DNA from: Pseudomonas tructae
GTDB taxonomy: Bacteria; Pseudomonadota; Gammaproteobacteria; Pseudomonadales; Pseudomonadaceae
DNA: 64,000 nt
Direction: 5' to 3'
NCBI RefSeq assembly: GCF_004214895.1
Contig: NZ_CP035952.1
Span: forward strand, 4,846,501-4,910,500
Made by a program: the position numbers and the translations under genes. The stretch's first letter is position 1; each line of letters begins with the position of its first letter. This document shows positions 1-8,820 of this stretch, piece after piece. The notes beneath the pieces are model-generated. The model did no database searches. It was not told where the DNA came from and worked only from the letters and a program-made list of their open reading frames with translations.

Positions 1-614
1 AGTGGGCGACGCGCCGCGGCCAGCATTGCAGCCATTTGCGCGACCGGCGCAGGTGCGGCACCCGCACGGGCGATACGCACCGGAGCACTGGCCAGCAGGT
101 GATCGGCGTCTTCCACCAGTACATCCAGCGGAATCTCGATATGCACCGGGCGCGGCCGGGCGCCATCAAACACCGCATAGGCACGGGCCAATACCGCAGG
201 CAGGTCATCAGCGCTCATCAACGTGTGGGAAAACGCCGCTACCCCAGCTACCAGGCTGCCCTGCGCTGGCAGCTCATGCAGCTTGCCACGCCCGCCGCCC
301 AGCTGGTTGCGCGACTGCACACTGGAGATCACCAGCATCGGGATCGAATCGGCATAGGCCTGGCCCATGGCGGTGGTAATGTTGGTCATGCCCGGGCCGG
401 TGATAATGAAGCACACGCCCGGCTTGCCACGGGTACGCGCATAGCCGTCAGCCATGAAGCCTGCACCTTGCTCGTGACGCGGGGTGATGTGGCGGATGCT
501 CGAGCGTGCCAGCCCGCGATAGAGCTCCACGGTATGCACGCCAGGAATCCCGAAGACATGGTCTACGCCATAACCTTCGAGGAGTTTGACCAGTACTTCG
601 CCGCAAGTTGCCAT
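1..614 (-). CDS. Thiamine-diphosphate-dependent decarboxylase/acetolactate-synthase-like enzyme, 5' part only
   Basis: The first 204 residues of a ThDP enzyme are visible; the rest lies beyond the left edge. The N-terminal pyrimidine-binding domain is clear: a GIPGVHTVELYRG stretch near residue 22 and HEQGAGFMADGYAR around residues 47-60, where Glu48 is in the place of the conserved cofactor-activating glutamate. Family knowledge: this layout fits acetolactate-synthase-like proteins, and the GIPGVHTVELYRG segment resembles 5-guanidino-2-oxopentanoate decarboxylase (AruI) of arginine transamination, but substrate cannot be fixed from half a protein. It is transcribed away from the LysR gene starting at 728, a typical regulator-target pair. 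The ATG at 614 is chosen because the domain begins immediately after it. Confidence 0.8.
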   Translation of the reverse strand, partial: MATCGEVLVKLLEGYGVDHVFGIPGVHTVELYRGLARSSIRHITPRHEQGAGFMADGYARTRGKPGVCFIITGPGMTNITTAMGQAYADSIPMLVISSVQSRNQLGGGRGKLHELPAQGSLVAGVAAFSHTLMSADDLPAVLARAYAVFDGARPRPVHIEIPLDVLVEDADHLLASAPVRIARAGAAPAPVAQMAAMLAAARRP

Positions 615-727
615 GATCGTGTGCCTGTAATTGTTCGGGAAACAGCCTTCATTGGACCGCCCGACGGCTACCTGCACAATGCAAAAAAGCTCATACTAGC
701 CATGTCTTCAAGTCATGGCTTAAGCCG

Positions 728-1636
728 ATGAAACGTCTGCCTCCCCTGCCTGCCCTGCACACCTTTCTGATCACGGCCCAGTGCTGCAACTTCACCCGTG
801 CTGCGCAACAGTTGCATATCACCCAGGGGGCAGTGAGCCGGCAGATCGCCGGGCTGGAAGAACACCTGGGCTACCCGTTGTTTCTGCGCCAGGCCCGCGG
901 CCTGAGCCTGACCCGCGAAGGCCAGGACTGGCTGCCACGGGTGCAGCAGGTGTTCGCCTTGGTCGAGGAAGGGGTGCGCCAGGTCGGTGCTCGCAGTACC
1001 ACCTTGCAGCTCAAGGCACCGACCTGCGTGATGCGCTGGCTGCTGCCGCGCCTGATGGAGTGGCAAGCGCTGCGCCCGGACGTGCCGGTGGAGCTGACTA
1101 CCACGGTGCAACATGGGGTGGATTTTCGTCATGAAGTGTTCGATGCAGCGGTGGTTTATGGCGCCCGGCCCAACCATGGCCTGCAGACCCTGAAGCTGTT
1201 CGAAGAACAACTCACGCCGGTGTGCGCGCCACAACTGCTCAGCAGCGCCTTGCCCTTGCAGCAGGTCGCCGACCTTGACCAGCACATGCTCCTGCATCCG
1301 ACCCGCGACCAGCGCGACTGGAACGCCTGGCTCGACGCCGCCGGGGCGAGCCTGCCCCGCCAAGGTAAGGGCCAGCATTTCGAAACCCTGGACATGGCCA
1401 TGTCGATGGCCTCCCAGGGAACCGGTGTGGCCATCGGCGACTGGGCACTGATCGGCGATGACCTCAAGTGCGGTCGGTTGGTAACCCCGTTTGCGCTCAA
1501 GGTCAGCACCGGCCAGGCCTATTACCTGGTGCGACCACAAGGGGCGGCTTCAGCAGCCTTGCAGGAACTGCTCGCCTGGTTGTGCGAGCAGGCTGGTGGG
1601 AGCGGCGGTGCGACGATTCGACTTGCCCCGCGATAA
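728..1636 (+). CDS. LysR-family transcriptional regulator (GcvA-like)
   Basis: A 302-residue LysR regulator. The winged helix-turn-helix occupies about residues 5-65 (FTRAAQQLHITQGAVSRQIAGLE), followed by a periplasmic-binding-like effector domain. The opening LPPLPALHTFLITAQ is typical of the GcvA subgroup. It is divergent from the ThDP enzyme at 1-614 with a 113-bp gap, so it probably regulates that gene and itself. Its last five residues (RLAPR) and stop codon are encoded by the left arm of a REP palindrome (1619-1634), which suggests that the original C-terminus was altered when the repeat arrived. Effector unknown. Confidence 0.85.
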   Translation: MKRLPPLPALHTFLITAQCCNFTRAAQQLHITQGAVSRQIAGLEEHLGYPLFLRQARGLSLTREGQDWLPRVQQVFALVEEGVRQVGARSTTLQLKAPTCVMRWLLPRLMEWQALRPDVPVELTTTVQHGVDFRHEVFDAAVVYGARPNHGLQTLKLFEEQLTPVCAPQLLSSALPLQQVADLDQHMLLHPTRDQRDWNAWLDAAGASLPRQGKGQHFETLDMAMSMASQGTGVAIGDWALIGDDLKCGRLVTPFALKVSTGQAYYLVRPQGAASAALQELLAWLCEQAGGSGGATIRLAPR

Positions 1637-1681
1637 CACTCTGTCAGCTAGCTCGCATCGCGGGGCAAGCCCGCTCCTACT
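1619..1681. repeat. REP palindrome pair between convergent genes, overlapping both 3' ends
   Basis: GACTTGCCCCGCGAT at 1619 and ATCGCGGGGCAAGCCCGCTC at 1657 form inverted arms. The left arm encodes the last residues and TAA of the LysR gene; the right arm encodes GAGLPRD near the C-terminus of the convergent oxidoreductase. Similar units occur at about 14954, 23621, 30679, 45927 and 62030. Confidence 0.9.
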
Positions 1682-2283
1682 GTGAAGCGCTGGCGCGAGT
1701 GCGCCGGCTTTTCCACCTCATCGAGCATGGCGATGGCGTAGTCGGCAAACGTGATCCAGCTCTTGCCGTCGGCGCCGATCAACAGGTGATCCTTGCCCAG
1801 CGTGTAAGCGCCGCTGCGGGCACCTTCGACAAATTCCGCCGAAGGTGACAGGAAGCTCCAGTCCAGGCCCTGTTCCTGACGCAGGGTTTCAAGGTAATGA
1901 CCACCCGCGGTTGCCTCAGCTTTGTAGGCCTCGGGGAAATCCGGGCTGTCGATGACCTTGTGCCCCGACGGCAGCAGCAGGCTACCGGCACCACCGACAA
2001 CCAGCAGGCGCTTGACCCCGGCCTTCTTCACCGGCTCGATAATGGCCTGTGGCTTGATGCTGGAGAAGTGCGCCGCGCTCAGCACCACGTCATGCCCCGC
2101 GACGGCCTGTTGCAGGGCAGCGCTGTCGCTGACATCCAGCGCCACGGTGTTGACCCCTTCACGCCCCTTCAGCGTCGAAGGATCACGGGCAATGGCGGTA
2201 ACGCTATGGCCGCGACGCAGGGCCTCTTCCAGCAACTGGCTACCGGCACGGCCGGTAGCACCGATGATTGCGATCTTGCTCAT
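1648..2283 (-). CDS. NAD(P)-binding oxidoreductase, NmrA/atypical SDR type
   Basis: A 211-residue Rossmann protein. The dinucleotide-binding motif GATGRAG is at residues 8-14 directly after the first beta strand (KIAII). There is no classical YxxxK catalytic pair in the usual context, so it belongs with the atypical NmrA/NAD(P)H-binding group; substrate is unknown. The start is supported by GGAGAGTTCCC upstream of the ATG. The final residues GAGLPRDAS are translated REP sequence (see 1619-1681), so the tail is probably not part of the fold. The MBL-fold gene lies 31 bp upstream in the same direction and may be co-transcribed. Confidence 0.85.
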   Translation of the reverse strand: MSKIAIIGATGRAGSQLLEEALRRGHSVTAIARDPSTLKGREGVNTVALDVSDSAALQQAVAGHDVVLSAAHFSSIKPQAIIEPVKKAGVKRLLVVGGAGSLLLPSGHKVIDSPDFPEAYKAEATAGGHYLETLRQEQGLDWSFLSPSAEFVEGARSGAYTLGKDHLLIGADGKSWITFADYAIAMLDEVEKPAHSRQRFTVGAGLPRDAS

Positions 2284-2313
2284 GGGAACTCTCCAGTCAG
2301 AATGAATTGACGC

Positions 2314-3195
2314 TTACCACTTCATCTCGCCCTTGGCGACCTTGGCACCGAGCTCCAGCGAGCTCTCTTCGCCCAGGTCCGGGTAACGTTTTTTCATCGC
2401 CGCGATCAGTTCGGCGGCGTTGCCAGCCTTGGCGGTTTCTTCGTCAAAGGCGCGGATATAGTCCGCAGTGAACTGCACCGACTTGAGCGAGCGGCTGCTC
2501 TGGCCCAGGTAGTGGCCCGGGATCACAGTGTCAGGCTTGAGCTGCTCGATGCGCTTGAGGGTCGCCAACCAGTCCTTGTGCGATTGCGCCGACTGGGTAT
2601 CAGCCATCCATACGTGCAGGTTCTCGGCGACCACCACGCCACCGACCACCGCTTTGATCGACGGAATCCACACAAAGCTGCGGTCCGGCTGCGGGCCGTC
2701 CAGGCCAATCACTTGCAGGCGCTGGCCTTCAAGTTTCAGTTCATTGCCTTGCAACACCTGCGGCACGATCAGCTTTTCCGGTTTGTCGGCGCCCATCTGC
2801 GGGCCCCAGTAGGCCAGCTTGCCGTCCATGGTCTGCTTGATATGGGCAACGGTTGCCGCCGACGCCACGACCTTGGCCTTGGGGTAGGCATGGGTCAGGG
2901 TCTGCAGGCCGAAGTAGTAGTCCGGGTCACCGTGGCTGATATAGATAGTGGTCAGTTGTTTGCCGCTCGCTTTCAGCTTGGCCAGTACCTGCTCCGCCTG
3001 GCCCTTGCCGAACTGGGCATCGACCAGAATGGCGTCATGCTTGCCGCTGACGATCACCGAACTGACCGGAAACAGGGCGTTGGTATCGGGGTTGTAGACA
3101 TCCAGGCTCAGCGGCTCGGCGGCTGAAGCCTGGGCCATGACCCCCAGCGTTGCGAAGGCCAGCAGCAGGCGGCGTAGGGAAAACGAACGAGGCAT
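2314..3195 (-). CDS. Exported MBL-fold protein with degenerate metal site
   Basis: A 293-residue protein with a signal peptide (MPRSFSLRRLLLAFATLGVM, cleavage after ASA near residue 24). The ATG at 3195 is chosen because it begins this signal; an upstream in-frame extension has no signal logic. The beta-lactamase-like fold is indicated by the strand-loop SHGDPDYYFG and a late VIPGHYLG. The canonical HxHxDH motif reads HGDPDY, so the second and third histidines are Asp and Tyr, and the usual later GD is VVGG. Family members of this exported group occur widely in Proteobacteria with unassigned roles. It is divergent from a LysR gene at 3301, its probable regulator. Confidence 0.8.
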   Translation of the reverse strand: MPRSFSLRRLLLAFATLGVMAQASAAEPLSLDVYNPDTNALFPVSSVIVSGKHDAILVDAQFGKGQAEQVLAKLKASGKQLTTIYISHGDPDYYFGLQTLTHAYPKAKVVASAATVAHIKQTMDGKLAYWGPQMGADKPEKLIVPQVLQGNELKLEGQRLQVIGLDGPQPDRSFVWIPSIKAVVGGVVVAENLHVWMADTQSAQSHKDWLATLKRIEQLKPDTVIPGHYLGQSSRSLKSVQFTADYIRAFDEETAKAGNAAELIAAMKKRYPDLGEESSLELGAKVAKGEMKW

Positions 3196-3300
3196 CGGGG
3201 CAATTCCTGTGAGGTGAGCGATGAACAACAGCTTAGTTGCACGATCCGTAACAAAAAATGCGATGCTTAGGATTAGTTTGTTTCTAAAAGCGGGCAAATC

Positions 3301-4209
3301 ATGGATCGTCTGACAGCAATGCGGGTCTTCGTCAGCGTGGTCGACCTGGGCAGCCAATCGGCCGCCGCCGACCACCTGGAGCTTTCTCGGCCGGTGGTTT
3401 CCCGGTATCTGGCAGAGCTTGAGGACTGGGTCGGTGCACGCCTGATGCAGCGCACCACGAGGCGCCTGAGCCTGACCGCCGCCGGCCAGGAAACCCTGCC
3501 GCGCTGCCGGCAGATGCTCGACCTTGCCGGTGACTTGCAGGCAGCCGTCAGTACCCCGAACGATGCTCCGCGCGGCGAGTTGCGCATCAGTGTCAGCACC
3601 TCGTTCGGCCAGGCACAGCTAATGGACGCCGTGGCCGACTACGTCAAACGTTACCCCGGGGTGAAAATCGACCTGCAGATGCTCGACCGCACAGTAAACC
3701 TGGTGGATGAGCGCATCGATCTTGCGATCCGCACCAGCAACGACCTGGACCCGAACCTCATTGCCCGCCGCCTGAGTGTGTGCCGCTCGGTGATCTGCGC
3801 CTCCCCCGCCTACCTGCAGCAGCACCCGGCACCTGAGCAGGTCCAGGACCTCAGCCAGCATAACTGCCTGACCCACTCTTACTTCGGCCGTAGCCTCTGG
3901 CATTTTCACCTGGACGGCGAGGTGGTCTCGGTGCCGGTGCAGGGCAACATCAGCGCCAACGAAGCCATGACCCTGCAACGGGCGGCACTGGCCGGCGCGG
4001 GCGTGGCGATGCTGCCGACCTACCAGGCCGCCGACGCCCTGCGCAGCGGTCAGCTGATTCGCCTGTTGCCCCAGGCCAAGCCACGCGAGCTGAGCCTCAA
4101 TGCCGTGTACACCTCGCGCAAGCACATGCCGGCGACCCTGCGCAGCATGCTCGACTTCCTTGCCGAGCGCTTTACCGCCGAGCCGATCTGGGACCGCGAC
4201 CTGCTCTAG
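3301..4209 (+). CDS. LysR-family transcriptional regulator
   Basis: A 302-residue LysR protein. The HTH (QSAAADHLELSRPVVSRYLAELE) lies at about residues 18-40, in the subgroup whose opening is MDRLTAMRVFVSVVDLGS, followed by the effector domain (SVSTSFGQAQLMDAVADY onwards). It is divergent from the exported MBL-fold gene with a 105-bp shared intergenic region, so that gene is its most likely target. No ligand can be inferred. Confidence 0.87.
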   Translation: MDRLTAMRVFVSVVDLGSQSAAADHLELSRPVVSRYLAELEDWVGARLMQRTTRRLSLTAAGQETLPRCRQMLDLAGDLQAAVSTPNDAPRGELRISVSTSFGQAQLMDAVADYVKRYPGVKIDLQMLDRTVNLVDERIDLAIRTSNDLDPNLIARRLSVCRSVICASPAYLQQHPAPEQVQDLSQHNCLTHSYFGRSLWHFHLDGEVVSVPVQGNISANEAMTLQRAALAGAGVAMLPTYQAADALRSGQLIRLLPQAKPRELSLNAVYTSRKHMPATLRSMLDFLAERFTAEPIWDRDLL

Positions 4210-4281
4210 ACCGGGCATACCTGGCCAAGCTGACCTATGCTTTGAATAGCACCTGTACGTGGTTGGCAGGAGGTGAGCATC

Positions 4282-4455
4282 ATGGGCGTCAAATCCAGAA
4301 AATGCGCCGTTGTGTGTGCCATGGCCGCTGTCGTCGGGCTGTATGCCGCCGCAGCCTACCGGGTCGAACAGATTCGCAACCAACCCTACTCAGCCGCCAG
4401 TTGCAGCCTGGCTCACTGCGTACCGCACACCGCGACGCTGAGCGCACTCAAGTAG
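4282..4455 (+). CDS. Small single-pass membrane or secreted protein, unknown
   Basis: A 57-residue protein. A strong ribosome site AGGAGG at 4268-4273 sits 8 nt before the ATG at 4282; the in-frame GTG at 4273 overlaps that site and is not used here. A basic N-terminus (KSRK) precedes a hydrophobic run CAVVCAMAAVVGLYAAAAY at about residues 8-26, either a membrane anchor or an uncleaved signal. Two cysteines (CSLAHC) lie near the C-terminus and could form a disulfide outside the membrane. It overlaps the 3' end of pobR by 8 bp in convergent orientation. No family recognised. Confidence 0.6.
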   Translation: MGVKSRKCAVVCAMAAVVGLYAAAAYRVEQIRNQPYSAASCSLAHCVPHTATLSALK

Positions 4456-5326
4456 CCTGGCGTGCGGCCTGCTGACGAAAGTCACTGGGGGCCTTGCCGG
4501 TCAGGCGGCGGAAGAACCGCGAAAAGTACGCAGGGTCGGTAAAGCCCAGGCTGTCGGCCAGTTGCTTGATGCTCAGGCTGGTGTAGATCAGCTCGCGCTT
4601 GGCCTCGAGCAGCAAGCGTTGATGGATGATCTGCAGCGCCGACTGCCCGGCCAGTTCACGGCAGATGCTGTTCAGATGGGCCACCGAAATCCCCACTTGA
4701 TGGGCCAGCGCCTCGACGCTCGGCTGCTGGCGAAACTGCTGCTCGACCTGGGTATTGAAGCGCTCCAGGTACTCCCGCCCGCGCACCACTGCCAGCCCCT
4801 GGCCATGGTGTTGCAAACATTGGCGACTGATCCACACCACCAGCAGATTGATCAGCGAGCGCAACTGCAAATCACGCCCCGGTCGCTCCTGTTGATACTC
4901 CTGCTGCAAGGCGCTGAACAGGCTGTACAAATAGGTGCAGTCGCTGCCAGCCAGGTAAGTGCCCGCCTGGGCCAGGGCTGCTGGCGCGTCTGCCAGTTGC
5001 GTGTGCAACATGTTCACCAGGGGCGCAGCCAGGGTGACCACGTAGCCGTCGACATCGCTGGAAAATCGAAAACCATGCACGCTCAAAGCCGGTACCACCT
5101 GGATGGCGGCCTGATCCAGACGCTGGACCTGGCCTTCCACTTCGATCTCGGCCTGCCCTGTGTAGAGGAACAGCAACTGGCACAGGTCGGCATGCCGATG
5201 GGGTTCGATTTCCCAATCATGCACGCGGCTGCGCACCGGGATCGATTCGCAGTGCAGCAAGTCCGGGGTCGGCCACTGCAACTGCTCGCCGTACAGCTTG
5301 AATACCGGAATCGACGCCTTGCTCAT
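4448..5326 (-). CDS. pobR: AraC-family activator PobR of the 4-hydroxybenzoate hydroxylase gene
   Basis: A 292-residue regulator with an N-terminal cupin-like sensor (HRHADLCQLLFLYTGQAEIEV) and a C-terminal double helix-turn-helix of AraC/XylS type (HQVGISVAHLNSICRELAG, then IKQLADSLGFTDPAYFSRFF, residues ~185-285). It is divergent from pobA with a 168-bp intergenic region. Family knowledge: in several pseudomonads the pobA activator is an AraC-type protein of this size responding to 4-hydroxybenzoate, unlike the IclR-type PobR of Acinetobacter. Assignment rests on sequence type plus position. Confidence 0.88.
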   Translation of the reverse strand: MSKASIPVFKLYGEQLQWPTPDLLHCESIPVRSRVHDWEIEPHRHADLCQLLFLYTGQAEIEVEGQVQRLDQAAIQVVPALSVHGFRFSSDVDGYVVTLAAPLVNMLHTQLADAPAALAQAGTYLAGSDCTYLYSLFSALQQEYQQERPGRDLQLRSLINLLVVWISRQCLQHHGQGLAVVRGREYLERFNTQVEQQFRQQPSVEALAHQVGISVAHLNSICRELAGQSALQIIHQRLLLEAKRELIYTSLSIKQLADSLGFTDPAYFSRFFRRLTGKAPSDFRQQAARQAT

Positions 5327-5473
5327 GGTTCAACGCTCTCCAGGGCCGTGCCCGATAATCGCACCAATAAGTGAAAAGTCCTGTTTCATGCCACTTTTAT
5401 CCCTTCTTTGCTCGTCTTTCCAAGCGAAAAATGCAAGCACAACAATCATAAGCTGCTTGCAGCCCTGTGCTGA

Positions 5474-6679
<1,206 letters not shown>

Positions 6680-6682
6680 ACT

Positions 6683-6710
6683 GCAATTGCCTTGTCTGAC
6701 AGGCAATTGC
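6683..6710. terminator. Hairpin between convergent pobA and ttgR
   Basis: Perfect 9-bp arms GCAATTGCC and GGCAATTGC separated by 10 nt lie 3 bp after the pobA stop and before the convergent ttgR 3' end. No U-tract follows on either strand, so intrinsic termination is uncertain; it may be a barrier to readthrough or an mRNA 3' stabiliser. Confidence 0.4.
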
Positions 6711-6773
6711 GCGGTCACCAGTAGGGCATTTCAACAACCGTGGCAACAAATGATCACAAAGCTTCACAAAGTG

Positions 6774-7406
6774 TCATTTGCGCAAGGCGGGGCTCAAGCG
6801 CAGCATATCCAGCCCGGTATCGATCCACAGCTCGGCCTGATTGAGCAGGTCGAAGCTGCCTGGCAGCAGTAGCCAGCGACGGATCAATCCGTCTATATAG
6901 GCGTAAATGGCCAGTGCCGCGCGATCCGGGTCCACGTCGGCGGGCAATTGCCCGCGCTTGACTGCATTGCCCAGCGACAACGCGATATGGGCATGACAAT
7001 CGACCGTCGAGGCCTGCCGTTGCTGGCGGATCTCGCACATATCATCGGTGAACTCGCATTTGTGATGCAGAATTTCATTGATTCGTCGGGTTTTCGGATC
7101 AAGCACCATTTGGTGCATCAGGCGCACCAGCAGCTTGCGCATGCAGCCGAGCGGGTCGACCTCATCCTCGCTTTCACTGGCGCGCGCCAGGGCGTCCAGC
7201 GGCTCATGCAGGCTGTCGAGCATAGCCTGTACCAGTTCGGCCTTGTCGCTGAAGTGCCAGTAGATGGCGCCACGGGTCACCCCCGCTTCCTTGGCGATAT
7301 CGGCCAGGGTGGTACGCGCTACCCCGCGTTTATAGAAGGCCTTCTCCGCTGCTTCAAGAATCTGGGCACGGGTTTCCTGGGCTTCTTCTTTGGTTCGACG
7401 GACCAT
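6774..7406 (-). CDS. ttgR: TetR-family repressor TtgR of the TtgABC efflux pump
   Basis: A 210-residue TetR repressor. The HTH ([21 protein letters not shown]) is at about residues 32-52; the remainder is the helical ligand-binding and dimer domain. Family knowledge: TtgR binds flavonoids, antibiotics and other aromatics, and releases the shared ttgR-ttgA operator. It is divergent from ttgA with a 259-bp intergenic region holding a recognisable TtgR operator (7538-7565). Identity is supported by sequence and by the adjacent complete pump operon. Known homologues in other species are named ArpR, EmhR or MexR-analogous. Confidence 0.96.
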   Translation of the reverse strand: MVRRTKEEAQETRAQILEAAEKAFYKRGVARTTLADIAKEAGVTRGAIYWHFSDKAELVQAMLDSLHEPLDALARASESEDEVDPLGCMRKLLVRLMHQMVLDPKTRRINEILHHKCEFTDDMCEIRQQRQASTVDCHAHIALSLGNAVKRGQLPADVDPDRAALAIYAYIDGLIRRWLLLPGSFDLLNQAELWIDTGLDMLRLSPALRK

Positions 7407-7537
7407 GGCAGTACAACCTCATCAGGCCCGGGCACGCACGCTGGGTGCCTGGGAGTAGGCCCGGGTCAGCCTCTGAAGACTGTTACCGGAAGTATTAATT
7501 TGGGAGCTCGCTACGACGAAATGCATCGCCTGCGAGG

Positions 7538-7565
7538 TATTTACAAACAACCATGAATGTAAGTA
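7538..7565. promoter_or_regulatory. TtgR operator
   Basis: TATTTACA (7538-7545) and TGTAAGTA (7558-7565) form inverted half-sites (7 of 8 bases) around a 12-nt spacer containing AACAACCATGAA. This matches the long, quasi-palindromic TtgR operator known from P. putida, and lies between the divergent ttgR and ttgA starts, so repressor binding would control both. Confidence 0.88.
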
Positions 7566-7665
7566 TATTCCTTAGCAAGCTATTTATCCACTCGACAGCA
7601 TTTTTTATAGCGCACCCTTTCCATTATTCTTGAGCGTCTTCAGCTCTTGCGACCCGAGGATCTTC

Positions 7666-8817
7666 ATGCAATTCAAGCCAGCTGTTACCGCTCTGGTTTC
7701 CGCCGTCGCCCTGGCAACCCTGCTCAGCGGCTGTAAAAAGGAAGAGGCGGCGCCTGCGGCGCAAGCTCCTCAGGTCGGCGTCGTAACCTTGCAAACCCAG
7801 GCCTATACCCTGACGTCCGACTTGCCAGGCCGTACCACCGCGTACCGCATTGCCGAAGTCCGACCCCAGGTGAACGGCATCATTCTCAAGCGCCTGTTCA
7901 AAGAAGGCAGCGAAGTCAAGGAAGGTCAGCAGCTGTACCAGATCGACCCGTCGGTGTACGAGGCGACCCTGACCAGCGCCCAGGCCAACCTGCAATCGAC
8001 CCGCTCGCTGGCCGAACGCTACAAGCAACTGGTCGCCGAACAGGCTGTCAGCCGCCAGGAATACGACGACGCCAATGCCAAACGTTTGCAGGCTGAAGCC
8101 TCGCTGCGCAGCGCCCAGATCGACCTGCGCTACACCAAGGTCCTGGCGCCGCTGAGCGGTCGTATTGGCCGCTCCACGGTGACCGAAGGCGCCCTGGTCA
8201 ACAACGGCCAGGCCGATGCCATGGCAGTGATCCAGCAGCTCGACCCGATCTACGTCGACGTCACCCAGTCCTCGGCCGAACTGCTCAAGCTGCGCCGCGA
8301 ACTGGAAAGCGGCCAGTTGCAGAAAGTCGGTGACAACGCCGCCAAGGTCACCCTGACCCTGGAAGACGGCAGCACCTACGGCAAGGATGGTCGCCTGGAG
8401 TTCTCCGAGGTCTCGGTAGACCAGACCACCGGTTCCGTGACCCTGCGTGCGGTGTTCCCCAACCCTGAACACAACCTGCTGCCAGGCATGTTCGTCCACG
8501 CGCGCCTGGCCGCCGGGGTCAACAGCGCTGCCATCCTCGCCCCGCAACAAGGCGTGACCCGCGACCTCAAGGGCCAGCCGACCGCCTTGATCGTCAACCA
8601 GGACAACAAGGTCGAACTGCGCCAGCTCAAGGCCAGCCGGACCGTGGGGAGCGACTGGCTGATCCAGGAAGGCCTGAACCCGGGCGATCGCCTGATCACC
8701 GAAGGCCTGCAGTTCGTCAAACCGGGCGTCGAGGTCAAGGTCAGCGACGCCACCAACGTCAAGCGTGCCCAGCCAACCCAGGCCAATGCATCGACTGCAG
8801 AGGCCAAAGGGGAATAA
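7666..8817 (+). CDS. ttgA: RND efflux periplasmic adaptor TtgA
   Basis: A 383-residue membrane-fusion lipoprotein that bridges TtgB and TtgC across the periplasm. The signal peptide ends in lipobox LSGC with Cys23; the start at 7666 is chosen because it begins this signal. Order of parts: beta-barrel/lipoyl segment (RPQVNGIILKRLFKEGSEVKEG, ~60-80), an alpha-helical hairpin (~100-165, AQANLQSTRSLAERYKQLV), the second lipoyl half, and a C-terminal barrel. It is the first gene of a tight operon, 3 bp before ttgB, under TtgR control. Confidence 0.97.
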   Translation: MQFKPAVTALVSAVALATLLSGCKKEEAAPAAQAPQVGVVTLQTQAYTLTSDLPGRTTAYRIAEVRPQVNGIILKRLFKEGSEVKEGQQLYQIDPSVYEATLTSAQANLQSTRSLAERYKQLVAEQAVSRQEYDDANAKRLQAEASLRSAQIDLRYTKVLAPLSGRIGRSTVTEGALVNNGQADAMAVIQQLDPIYVDVTQSSAELLKLRRELESGQLQKVGDNAAKVTLTLEDGSTYGKDGRLEFSEVSVDQTTGSVTLRAVFPNPEHNLLPGMFVHARLAAGVNSAAILAPQQGVTRDLKGQPTALIVNQDNKVELRQLKASRTVGSDWLIQEGLNPGDRLITEGLQFVKPGVEVKVSDATNVKRAQPTQANASTAEAKGE

Positions 8818-8820
8818 ACC

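Noticed and set aside
4273-4281. Alternative GTG start for the small membrane protein
   Set aside because: It overlaps the AGGAGG ribosome site that correctly spaces the ATG at 4282.
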